A DNA stretch of 64,000 bases from Verrucomicrobiales bacterium (GTDB taxonomy: Bacteria; Verrucomicrobiota; Verrucomicrobiia; Limisphaerales; UBA11320). Within the stretch, counting starts at the first letter, position 1. Every line of letters begins with the position of its first letter. The stretch lies in assembly GCA_016793885.1 (NCBI GenBank), contig JAEUHE010000141.1:60873-124872 (forward strand), written 5' to 3'. The notes beneath the pieces are model-generated. The model did not search any database and had not been told where the DNA came from. It saw nothing but the letters and a program-made list of their open reading frames with translations. Both the position numbers and the translations under genes were made by a program. Of this stretch, positions 8,571 to 16,115 are shown piece by piece.

Positions 8571-11120
8571 TCACCGGAGCAAGGGGAAACCGCCTACCAG
8601 CGCGCCCGTGATCACTGCCATGAGCAAGGTGAAGTGCCAGTAGAGAACGACATTACACAAATCGATGTCGTGCTGAGCTGTCATGCGTCCTGCCCATCGT
8701 CGGGCCAAGCAGTACAGCTGCATCACCACGCCCAGGCCGATATGAACGACTGTCCAGATCGCGAGTGCCCAAACGATGGCGGGGTAGACATGCGTCTGCG
8801 GATCAAGACCAGTCCTCCAGGGGCCGAATAGCATTGCCATACCGCCCGCCAAAGCCAGTCCTGCCGCCAGGATGAGAGTGAGATAAAAGGAGTGTGCGTT
8901 GTTCCTTCGGTTGCAGCGATGCGACATCAAGGTCAATGCCCAAGAGCCCAATGTGAGCACTCCGCCGCCCGCCATCCATTGAGAGCAGAGGAGCGAGCTC
9001 GGTGCGGGCGGGAAATCGTGATGGACGGTCCAGAAGAAAAAATATCCAAAGACCAGACATACGAAGGCGGTTAGGTCAGCTAGCATCACGATGCACATAG
9101 CCCACCATCCGACCGATGCACTTCCCGAAGCGTAGAGCGGAACGGCGATGCCAGGCGCAGCCTCCTTGGCTGATTTCTCGGGAATGATCGCGGTTCCCGT
9201 CCAGAGCCAAATCATCGTCACGATCAGTCCAGCGATGCCACTGGCGGCTGCCAGCCACCACCAGTGGAAGGTGCCGAAAATGAACATTCCCCCGATTGTG
9301 AGCGCGGACCAGAATGGCAGGAAGCTCGGGCCTGGCAGCCTAAGGCACTGCAGTGGCTGAGCTTCGAGCACCGTGGTCACCAACGTCTCGCGCTTTCCCT
9401 CCTCCGCGTCCGGCAGAAAGAATCTTCCCTCGTCATAGTGGCGGATGAACTCCGGCTGGTCCCACAGGGGATTGCGGCTGTCGATGCTCGGGATGCAGCG
9501 CACACCATAGTTCGGACCTGGCATGGTGCTTAACCATTCGAGCGAGCCCGCACTCCAGGGGTTGCGGTCGGCGTTGGGCTGGCCACCTTTGGGGCGGAAC
9601 AAATCCCAAAAAAAGACCCCCAGTCCCATCGCTAGAATGAAGGCCCCCACGGTGCATAAAAGATTAAGGCTGTCCCATCCTGTCTCGACTGGGTAGGTGA
9701 ATATCCGTCGTGGCATTCCTCGAAGCCCCAGGATGTGCATGGGAAAAAACGTGAGGTTGAAGCCGGTGAACGTCAGCCAGAAGGCAATTTTGCCCATGCG
9801 TACGGATAGGTGTTTGCCGTGGATGAGCGGATAGAAGTAGTAGCAGCCTGCCACGATCGGGAAAAGTGCTCCCCCGATCAGCACATAGTGAAAATGGCCC
9901 ACCACGAAGAAGGTGTCGTGTGCCTGGAGATTGAAGGGCACTAAAGCCAGCATCACCCCGGTCAAACCGCCTGCCACGAAAATGGCGAGGCTGCCAAAGA
10001 CCCACAGTATGGGTAGGGACGGAACTCGGCGGCCGGCCGCCAACGTTGCCAGGAAACAGAAGAGCTGGATGCCCGTGGGAATGGCAACTGCTTGGGAGGC
10101 GGCTGAGAATAGGGCCAAGGACAAACTTGGCAACCCGGTGGTGAACATATGATGCACCCAGAGTCCGAAGCTCAAAAAGCCGGTGCCCACTGCCGAGAGC
10201 ACGACCCAGCTGTAACCAACGATCGGGCGTCGCGCGACTGTTGGAACGATCATGGCTAGGAGCGCGACCGAAGGCAGGAAGATGATGTAAACCTCCGGAT
10301 GGCCGAACAGCCAAAACAGGTGCTGCCAGAGAAGCGGATCTCCGCCGCGGGTCGGATCAAAAAACGGCCAGTTGAAGGCGCGCTCGATCTCGAGCAGTAG
10401 GCTGCCGGCGATGAGGGGTGGGAAGGCGAAGATCACCATGACGGCGGCCACGAGAACATACCATGCGTACAAGGGGATGAGGTTAATGCGCATCCCTGGA
10501 GGACGGCATTTCAAGACCCCCACGATGAGTTCGACGGCGGCCGCGATGGCCGCGAGCTCGATGAACGAGAACCCCAGCAGCCAGATGTCGGCGCCAACGC
10601 CTGGCTGGTAGCTGGACGACAGCGGTGGATACATGAACCAGCCTCCCCGAGGTGCCGCATCGAAGAACAGGGAACCGCACAAAAACAATCCACCGAGAAG
10701 GAAGCACCAAAATCCAAACGCGGATATCCGCGGAAAGGGGAGGTCGCGAGCACCGAGCATCTGCGGCAGAAAAAGAATCGCCAGAGATTCAAAGATCGGG
10801 ATGGCGAACAGAAACATCATCACGGAGCCGTGGACCGTGAACACTTGATTGTAGGTGTCGGCATCGAGGAAGGTGTTCGAGGGGCGAGCCAGTTGGATGC
10901 GCATCAGGAGGGCGAGCATTCCTCCGAAGATAAAAAAGAGGAACGTAAGCACCACATACCACAGACCCACAATCGTGTTGTTGACCGCGGACCAATATCT
11001 CCATCCCGAGGGAGGCTTCCACGCCTCGCGAAGGCGAACCTCCTGCGCCTTTTGAACCGCGTCCGGCACCTCGGGATAGGCCCGTGGCACCGCTGTTTCG
11101 GATGGAGTGGTGTCACTCAT
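8571..11120 (-). CDS. ctaD: Cytochrome c oxidase subunit I+III fusion
   Basis: 849 residues from ATG 11120 (MSDTTPSETAVPRAYPEV). Residues 1-560 form the heme-copper oxidase subunit I core. The first heme a histidine is in VHGSVMMF, the CuB/cross-linked pair is HPEVY, the further CuB ligands are in HHMFTTGLP, and the heme a3/a histidines are in HDTFFVVGHFHYV. The glutamate in HPEVY points to an A1-type proton channel. The C-terminal 200 residues are a subunit III domain of membrane helices. Such I/III fusions are known, for example in Thermus caa3. It overlaps subunit II by four bases (ATGA). Confidence 0.95.
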   Translation of the reverse strand: MSDTTPSETAVPRAYPEVPDAVQKAQEVRLREAWKPPSGWRYWSAVNNTIVGLWYVVLTFLFFIFGGMLALLMRIQLARPSNTFLDADTYNQVFTVHGSVMMFLFAIPIFESLAILFLPQMLGARDLPFPRISAFGFWCFLLGGLFLCGSLFFDAAPRGGWFMYPPLSSSYQPGVGADIWLLGFSFIELAAIAAAVELIVGVLKCRPPGMRINLIPLYAWYVLVAAVMVIFAFPPLIAGSLLLEIERAFNWPFFDPTRGGDPLLWQHLFWLFGHPEVYIIFLPSVALLAMIVPTVARRPIVGYSWVVLSAVGTGFLSFGLWVHHMFTTGLPSLSLALFSAASQAVAIPTGIQLFCFLATLAAGRRVPSLPILWVFGSLAIFVAGGLTGVMLALVPFNLQAHDTFFVVGHFHYVLIGGALFPIVAGCYYFYPLIHGKHLSVRMGKIAFWLTFTGFNLTFFPMHILGLRGMPRRIFTYPVETGWDSLNLLCTVGAFILAMGLGVFFWDLFRPKGGQPNADRNPWSAGSLEWLSTMPGPNYGVRCIPSIDSRNPLWDQPEFIRHYDEGRFFLPDAEEGKRETLVTTVLEAQPLQCLRLPGPSFLPFWSALTIGGMFIFGTFHWWWLAAASGIAGLIVTMIWLWTGTAIIPEKSAKEAAPGIAVPLYASGSASVGWWAMCIVMLADLTAFVCLVFGYFFFWTVHHDFPPAPSSLLCSQWMAGGGVLTLGSWALTLMSHRCNRRNNAHSFYLTLILAAGLALAGGMAMLFGPWRTGLDPQTHVYPAIVWALAIWTVVHIGLGVVMQLYCLARRWAGRMTAQHDIDLCNVVLYWHFTLLMAVITGALVGGFPLLR

Positions 11121-12124
11121 CTGAGCTCCTGGAGATAGGCCGCGATGGCCTGGAGTTCCTCGTGGGGCAGCATCCCGTAGGCCGGCATGTCGGCCCCCGG
11201 CTTCGGGAGTTGGGGGTGGGCCAGCCATTTCTGCAAGGATGCGGAATCGTTCGGCGCGGTTCCTGCGGCAATCGTTTGACGGCTCGCGAAATGAGTTAGG
11301 TCGGGGCCGATGGAGCCTCGGGCGGTAGTGCCACGAACCTGATGGCAGGCCCCGCAACCATTCGCTAGAAAAAGTTCTCGCCCGAGGTTCGCATGCGGGG
11401 TGAGGACGTGATTGGAGTCCTCGGCCTGATGCTCCAGCCATCGATCAAAAGCCTCCCGCTCGTGGATGACCACTCGGATTTTCATGAGAGCATGAGCGGT
11501 TCCACAATACTCGGCGCACTGACCGTCGAACACTCCTGGCTTGGTGGGGGTTAGGGTGAGGCGAGTGACCCTTCCCGGAATCAGGTCTCGTTTCCCGCCT
11601 AGGGAGGGGATCCAGAATGAGTGGATCACATTCGAGCTAAATAATTCCAGTTCCACCGGTTCATGCACCGGAAGATGAAGCTCGTTAGCTACCTCGACCG
11701 TGGCCCCACTGGCATGATGGTAACGGAACCTCCACCACCACAGCTCGCCGAACACTTCGACCTTTCGGCTTCCGGGGGGTGCCGGGGACAAGAGTTTGGG
11801 CATCATTTTAAGCCCATAGACAAGGAGGCCGGAAAGCACCAAGCTGGGAATCACCACACCCCCGATGACGATGAGGCAAAGCCCCCAGCGCTCGGTTAAG
11901 GGCGTCTCGCGCTGGCGAGCAGAGTAAATGAGGAGGTAAATAAAACCTGCCCAAATCACCAGGCCACCTCCGACCATCCACCAGAACAGCTCAGCGATTA
12001 GGTCCGCTTCGCGCCCTGCGGGATGCAAGGTGGACTGCTTTTCCATGGGATCCAGGGGCACCCCAGTGCCCCCCAACAGCACCCGGAGGATCGCCGCCGC
12101 GGGATAGAGCGAGAGCCTGTCCAT
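11117..12124 (-). CDS. ctaC: Cytochrome c oxidase subunit II with C-terminal heme c domain
   Basis: 335 residues. Two membrane helices near residues 40-110 precede a cupredoxin domain with the CuA site (NVIHSFWIPSLGGK, then CAEYCGTAHALM). A cytochrome c domain with GCGACH at about residue 253 and a distal methionine region (GADMPAYGML) follows. This is the caa3 form, in which the attached heme c passes electrons to CuA. The stop overlaps the subunit I+III start by four bases. A leading MDRLSLYPAAAILRVLLG segment may act as part of the export signal. Confidence 0.95.
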   Translation of the reverse strand: MDRLSLYPAAAILRVLLGGTGVPLDPMEKQSTLHPAGREADLIAELFWWMVGGGLVIWAGFIYLLIYSARQRETPLTERWGLCLIVIGGVVIPSLVLSGLLVYGLKMMPKLLSPAPPGSRKVEVFGELWWWRFRYHHASGATVEVANELHLPVHEPVELELFSSNVIHSFWIPSLGGKRDLIPGRVTRLTLTPTKPGVFDGQCAEYCGTAHALMKIRVVIHEREAFDRWLEHQAEDSNHVLTPHANLGRELFLANGCGACHQVRGTTARGSIGPDLTHFASRQTIAAGTAPNDSASLQKWLAHPQLPKPGADMPAYGMLPHEELQAIAAYLQELR

Positions 12125-12166
12125 GGTATGAAAGTGTCCAGCTGCCCCGTGCTCAGGGGCATCGGG

Positions 12167-13549
12167 CTAGAGCGCGCGGAGAAACGCTACCAAATCGGCT
12201 TTTTCTTGAGTGATGAGACGCGTTCCCAAAATCAGGTTAAAGAACTCGACGCTGTCCTCGAGCGTCAGTAGACGTCCGTCGTGCAGGTAGGGGGGCGAGT
12301 CTTTGATCCCGCGCAGTGGAAAAGTCTTGATCGGTCCGTCCGCGCTAGCCATCGCTCCATTCACGAGTTTGGGTTTGTAAAAGCGCTCGGCTCGGAGGTT
12401 ATGCATCAGGTTATCGGTATAATAGGGTGGCTGATGGCACGTAGCACATTGCCCCTTGCCGAAGAAGATCTCCTGGCCCCGCAGTTCAGATTCGCTCGCC
12501 AGGGCCGGAATCAGTTTGCCGGTGATGCCTAGTTTCGGAGCGGGAGGAAAATCCAACAGTGCCTGGAACTCCGCCATGAAGTGCACTTGACTGCCACGCT
12601 CCAGAATGTTGACGCCTTTCTTGGTTGCGATTACCGGATCTCCATCGAAATACGCCGCCCGCTGTTCGAACTCCGTAAAGTCTTCCACCGATTTTAGCGC
12701 TCGTTGGGAACCAAACAGCCTTTGCACATTCACTCCCCGCAGGGTGGGGGTTTTGATGCGATGCCTAAACTCCTGTGGCCTGACATCGCCAGCGAGATGG
12801 GTGGCGCCGTTCGCATGACCGTTGGCGTGGCAGTCCAGGCAGCTAACGCCTCGATGAGGACGCTCGGTACGACGGTCATCCGTGGCATTGAACTGCTGCT
12901 GAGGAAACGGGGTTACCAGAAGCCTCAATCCTTCCAGCTGTTTCGGATTGAGGATCCCGTTGAAGAGCTCGAAAAAATTGTCCAACGTGACAAGCTTACC
13001 CTGAGAGACATCCCCCAGATCCGGCCTTGTGGTTAGGAAAATCGGTGGCGGAAACTCCGGCAATAGGTGGTCGGGAATGTCAAAATCCAGGTCGAACCGG
13101 GTCAGATCCCGCCCTTCTTGCTTCTTCAACTCCTCAATGTGGAACTTTGGAAAGACCATGCCACCCTCGGCGTGGTGGGGGTGGGGCAGTGGCAGGAACC
13201 CTTCAGGGAACAAGCCTTGATCCAGTATCTCAGGCTCGGTGGCTCCGGCGAGACCCTCCCAGGTGGTGCCCGCCTTTAGCTTCACACGAACCCCTTGCTG
13301 AACCGCTTTCCCCATCGTCATGGTCGCTCCAGCCGCCGGTTGGTTCGCCAAATCGTATCGCTGGTTGAGCAGTGTCATGTGCTTTTCCATAATCGCCTGC
13401 TTCTCTGCCTTCATTCGGGTCATGGTTTCGGGGAAGGTTTCTCGGGGCTGAACCGGAAGGTAGCTGGACGGTGGCGGCTCGGCGCCGAAGCTCAACCGAG
13501 CCAGGATGGGGACGAAGAGAAGCAGGCTCCAAAAAGGGGACGTTTTCAT
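12167..13549 (-). CDS. Exported di-heme cytochrome, peroxidase-like
   Basis: 460 residues with a signal peptide (SPFWSLLLFVPILARLSFGA). Two CxxCH sites occur at about residue 237 (CLDCH) and residue 370 (CATCH). The region after the second (TFPLRGIKDSPPYLHDGRL) is typical of the di-heme peroxidase/MauG superfamily. The 200 residues before the first heme are longer than in ordinary CcpA peroxidases and have no family I recognise. It is the first gene of the oxidase operon, 42 bp ahead of subunit II. It may act as a peroxide-reducing or electron-delivery protein. Confidence 0.8.
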   Translation of the reverse strand: MKTSPFWSLLLFVPILARLSFGAEPPPSSYLPVQPRETFPETMTRMKAEKQAIMEKHMTLLNQRYDLANQPAAGATMTMGKAVQQGVRVKLKAGTTWEGLAGATEPEILDQGLFPEGFLPLPHPHHAEGGMVFPKFHIEELKKQEGRDLTRFDLDFDIPDHLLPEFPPPIFLTTRPDLGDVSQGKLVTLDNFFELFNGILNPKQLEGLRLLVTPFPQQQFNATDDRRTERPHRGVSCLDCHANGHANGATHLAGDVRPQEFRHRIKTPTLRGVNVQRLFGSQRALKSVEDFTEFEQRAAYFDGDPVIATKKGVNILERGSQVHFMAEFQALLDFPPAPKLGITGKLIPALASESELRGQEIFFGKGQCATCHQPPYYTDNLMHNLRAERFYKPKLVNGAMASADGPIKTFPLRGIKDSPPYLHDGRLLTLEDSVEFFNLILGTRLITQEKADLVAFLRAL

Positions 13550-13896
13550 AAGTGCCGTGTGTTCGTGTTCCCCGAGCCTATTCCTGACTCGCGATCCGAG
13601 TTTGTGGTGGCAGGGGTGGATACTTTTAGCACGTTTACTGCCAGCTTAAACCCAGCTCCTGTGCGCGTAGACGCGTGTTTTGTGGGCAGTTTGCACGGCC
13701 TCGGGAGCCGACGTGTGCAATTTGCCTCCTGGGGGATGGCTGGAGCGCATGCGCCTTTCGAAGCGCCCGGGCTTGGCAGCAGCGTGGACCGTCAGAACCT
13801 TTAGCTTAAAAAGGAGAATGAAACCACGGATTTCGCGGATGGCACGGATTGGGAAGAAATTGAACGGACCACCTCATCACTCTGAAATGGACTGGC
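13550..13896. other. Intergenic stretch with a CACGGAT-type fragment
   Basis: This 347-bp gap is upstream of the oxidase operon (minus) and downstream of the panB-like stop. No gene is visible. At 13829-13852 there is a fragment of the form CCACGGATTTCGCGGAT, related to cores found at 19.46, 22.27 and 56.40 kb. The oxidase operon promoter should lie in the first 150 bp next to 13549. Confidence 0.5.
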
Positions 13897-14721
13897 CTAC
13901 TGGGCAGCCCGCCCTCGCTCGATCAGTCCTATCGCTTCATCCAGCGCTGCCGGCGTCATCTCGACCAAATGGCCAGATTCCGGGAATCGTCCGGTTCGGA
14001 CGTCTTCGGCATATTCGCGAAACGCGGCGATCCGTTCATCCTGGAGGCGCTGGAATTCTTTGAGGAAGTTGCGATAGGCCTTGGCGTGGCGGGGGATCCG
14101 CTCGTCGTAGTCACCGAGAATGTCATCGGAGAAGAGGAATTGAGAGTCGCAGCCGCTACCAGAGCCGAGCGACATGAGGATCAAGGAGGTGTTCTTGCTG
14201 AGGTAAGACGCCAGCGAATGGGGGACTAGCTCGAGTTCGGCCGCGTAGGCGCCGGCGCTCTCGAGGCGCTTCATCTGGTCGTAGAGTGCTTTGGCTTCGG
14301 TAGGAGATTTCCCAATCGCGCGGACGTTCGTCCAAGTCGCGTGTCGAGGAACCATGCCCAGGTGTCCCACGACGGGGATGCCTTCGCGTGCCATCGCTTC
14401 GATGATGTGTGGACTGGCGGAGCAATACACAGAGCTGGCGCCCAGTTCCAACGCTTTGAACCCAACGCGGATGGCTTCCTCTGGTGAGGCGAGCCCGTGC
14501 GGCGTTGCTCCCGAGAGAAAGCTATTCGGTGCTGCGGCGGACAGGAGGGGGAGTCGAGCCTGGGAGGCCGGCGAGTCAAAGCTGCAGCTGAGAAGGTCAA
14601 TCCCGGCCGCCTCAGCAGCCGCAGCTTCCTCCGGGGACTTCACGTGCACATGGATCAAGCATCGTTTGCCCTTGAGCTGTCGCAGGTCATAGACGGTGTA
14701 TTTTTTGCGGGATCGAAGCAT
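13897..14721 (-). CDS. PanB-like ketopantoate hydroxymethyltransferase homologue, diverged
   Basis: 274 residues with the PanB/PEP-mutase TIM-barrel pattern. It starts with YTVYDLRQLKGKR and contains GIPVVGHLGMVPRHATW, AKALYDQMKRLESAGAYAAE, ELELVPHSLA and the late CDSQFLFSDDILGDY. The usual metal-binding GDS segment is replaced by SCSFDSPAS, and the region normally carrying the second metal aspartate reads very differently. Fold membership looks secure, but the usual PanB reaction (ketopantoate from ketoisovalerate) is doubtful. It stands alone on the minus strand. Confidence 0.65.
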   Translation of the reverse strand: MLRSRKKYTVYDLRQLKGKRCLIHVHVKSPEEAAAAEAAGIDLLSCSFDSPASQARLPLLSAAAPNSFLSGATPHGLASPEEAIRVGFKALELGASSVYCSASPHIIEAMAREGIPVVGHLGMVPRHATWTNVRAIGKSPTEAKALYDQMKRLESAGAYAAELELVPHSLASYLSKNTSLILMSLGSGSGCDSQFLFSDDILGDYDERIPRHAKAYRNFLKEFQRLQDERIAAFREYAEDVRTGRFPESGHLVEMTPAALDEAIGLIERGRAAQ

Positions 14722-14820
14722 GCCGCGAGAGTGTCGCTGGGATCGAAGCCCTTCAAGTCGGAAACGCTGGCCCTCGATTCTCAGGGGAATGCTGTGGCGT
14801 GAAGGGACAGCGGTGTCGTG

Positions 14821-14922
14821 CCCTCGTCTTTACCTCAAAAATGGGCACTAGACAAGTTGTAGGGGCTCCTCACGTGTTCGCGTGAGGTCCTGATGCCGAA
14901 GCCGAGAACCCCTGCGGGTTCG
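14821..14922. repeat. 102-bp double-hairpin repeat, copy A
   Basis: This matches the stretch at 63816-63917 at about 85% identity (15 differences or gaps by hand alignment). It contains hairpin CTCACG/CGTGAG and hairpin GAACCC/GGGTTC, separated by the identical CCGAAGCCGAGAACC. The second stem is kept in both copies although the loop changes (CTGC against TCA). It occupies the gap before the chlorite-dismutase-like gene. Confidence 0.75.
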
Positions 14923-14996
14923 GGCCTTGCCGACAAAGTGAGCTTTGGTCTTGAACCCCACTAAACTTGAGTCATCGTGCCTTCGGTAGGAAGGCT

Positions 14997-15563
14997 ATGA
15001 ACCCGAATCCTCGTCTTTTTTCATTCGCTGGTGGCCGCGAAGGTTTGTGGCGATTGATGGGCTCACGGGCGGTGATTGGGGAGGGGCTGCCAGCTGTCGA
15101 AGCGGTCAGCGTCAGTGCGGGCTCAGTCCTGCCTGGGAATGATGAGAAAAAATGGGTTCTACGCGGCGTCACAAGCAATGACCGTTACGTGACCCGGTCT
15201 GAGAAACAGCAATTGCAGGCGTCCCAGCCAGCCCTGGGTCGACCCGAGGCCGATTGTGCCGTGCTGATTCCGATACGAAAGAATGCGGCATGGTGGGCGC
15301 TTACCCAGGACGAGCGGCGGGAGATCTTCGAAGCGAAGTCTCACCACACGCAGATAGGTCTCGACGCCCTACCGGCCATTGCGCGTCGACTTCACCATTG
15401 CCGAGATCTCTCCGAAGCCGAACCATTTGATTTTATCACCTGGTTCGAGTTTGCGGCAAAGGATGTCGCCGTGTTCGATCAAACTCTTGAAAGGTTGCGC
15501 ATTTCAGAGGAGTGGAGTTATGTAGATCGCGAAGTGGAGATACGACTTAAACGCGACCTTTAA
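14997..15563 (+). CDS. Chlorite dismutase/HemQ-family heme protein
   Basis: 188 residues from ATG 14997, preceded by an AGGAAGG ribosome-binding site; an upstream TTG in frame is less likely. The C-terminal half carries the family signature: WWALTQDERREIFEAKSHH, then RRLHHCRDLSEAEPFDFITW and FEFAAKDVAVFDQTLERLR. One of the histidines in AKSHH is the likely proximal heme ligand. The family includes true chlorite dismutases and HemQ decarboxylases, which cannot be separated here. The stop overlaps the next start as TAATG, so it is coupled to a thioredoxin-fold protein. Confidence 0.7.
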   Translation: MNPNPRLFSFAGGREGLWRLMGSRAVIGEGLPAVEAVSVSAGSVLPGNDEKKWVLRGVTSNDRYVTRSEKQQLQASQPALGRPEADCAVLIPIRKNAAWWALTQDERREIFEAKSHHTQIGLDALPAIARRLHHCRDLSEAEPFDFITWFEFAAKDVAVFDQTLERLRISEEWSYVDREVEIRLKRDL

Positions 15564-16105
15564 TGAAACATCCAATGAACTACCGATTTTATTCCATCCT
15601 ACTCGCCCTGCTGGCGGTGGGTTTCATCGCTCAGGCGGACAATCCCAAGGATTTCACCGTGGAGTCTGTCTTCGACGGTTCGAAGTTCCGTCTCTCCGAA
15701 AACAAGGGAAAGATCGTCGCGCTGCACTTCTTGCTCAAGACCGAGTGTCCCCACTGTCTGAAATACACTCATGACTACGCCGTCCTCGCGAGCAAGCAGG
15801 CAGAGGTGATTCACGTTTTCCTCAAACCCGACAGCCCGTTTGAGATCAAGGCCTGGGCCAAGAAGATTTCAAAGGATGGCCTGCCTGAGCTGCCCCCGAT
15901 CTACCGAGACCCCGGCGCCAAGCTGGCCGAGCAATTCGAGATTCCCGACGGCTACAAATTCCACGGCCAGTTTGTGCACTACCCGGCCCTCGTGGTTCTG
16001 GACGGAACAGGCAAGGAGTTGTTTCGCTACATCGGGAAAAATAACTCCGACCGCTTTCCTGCATCGAAATTCGAAGCCAAGCTCGCTGAGTCCCAGCTTA
16101 AGTAG
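15563..16105 (+). CDS. Exported thioredoxin-fold redoxin with CPHC motif
   Basis: 180 residues. The signal peptide (FYSILLALLAVGFIAQA) is followed by an AhpC/TSA-like redoxin domain: GKIVALHFLLKTECPHCLKY places a CPHC active site around residue 58. Later segments YRDPGAKLAEQFEIPDG and YPALVVLDGTGKELFRYIGK fit the family. Its start codon shares a base with the stop of the chlorite-dismutase-like gene. It probably acts outside the cytoplasm as a thiol-disulfide or peroxide-handling protein. Confidence 0.85.
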   Translation: MKHPMNYRFYSILLALLAVGFIAQADNPKDFTVESVFDGSKFRLSENKGKIVALHFLLKTECPHCLKYTHDYAVLASKQAEVIHVFLKPDSPFEIKAWAKKISKDGLPELPPIYRDPGAKLAEQFEIPDGYKFHGQFVHYPALVVLDGTGKELFRYIGKNNSDRFPASKFEAKLAESQLK

Positions 16106-16115
16106 AAGCGGGCCC

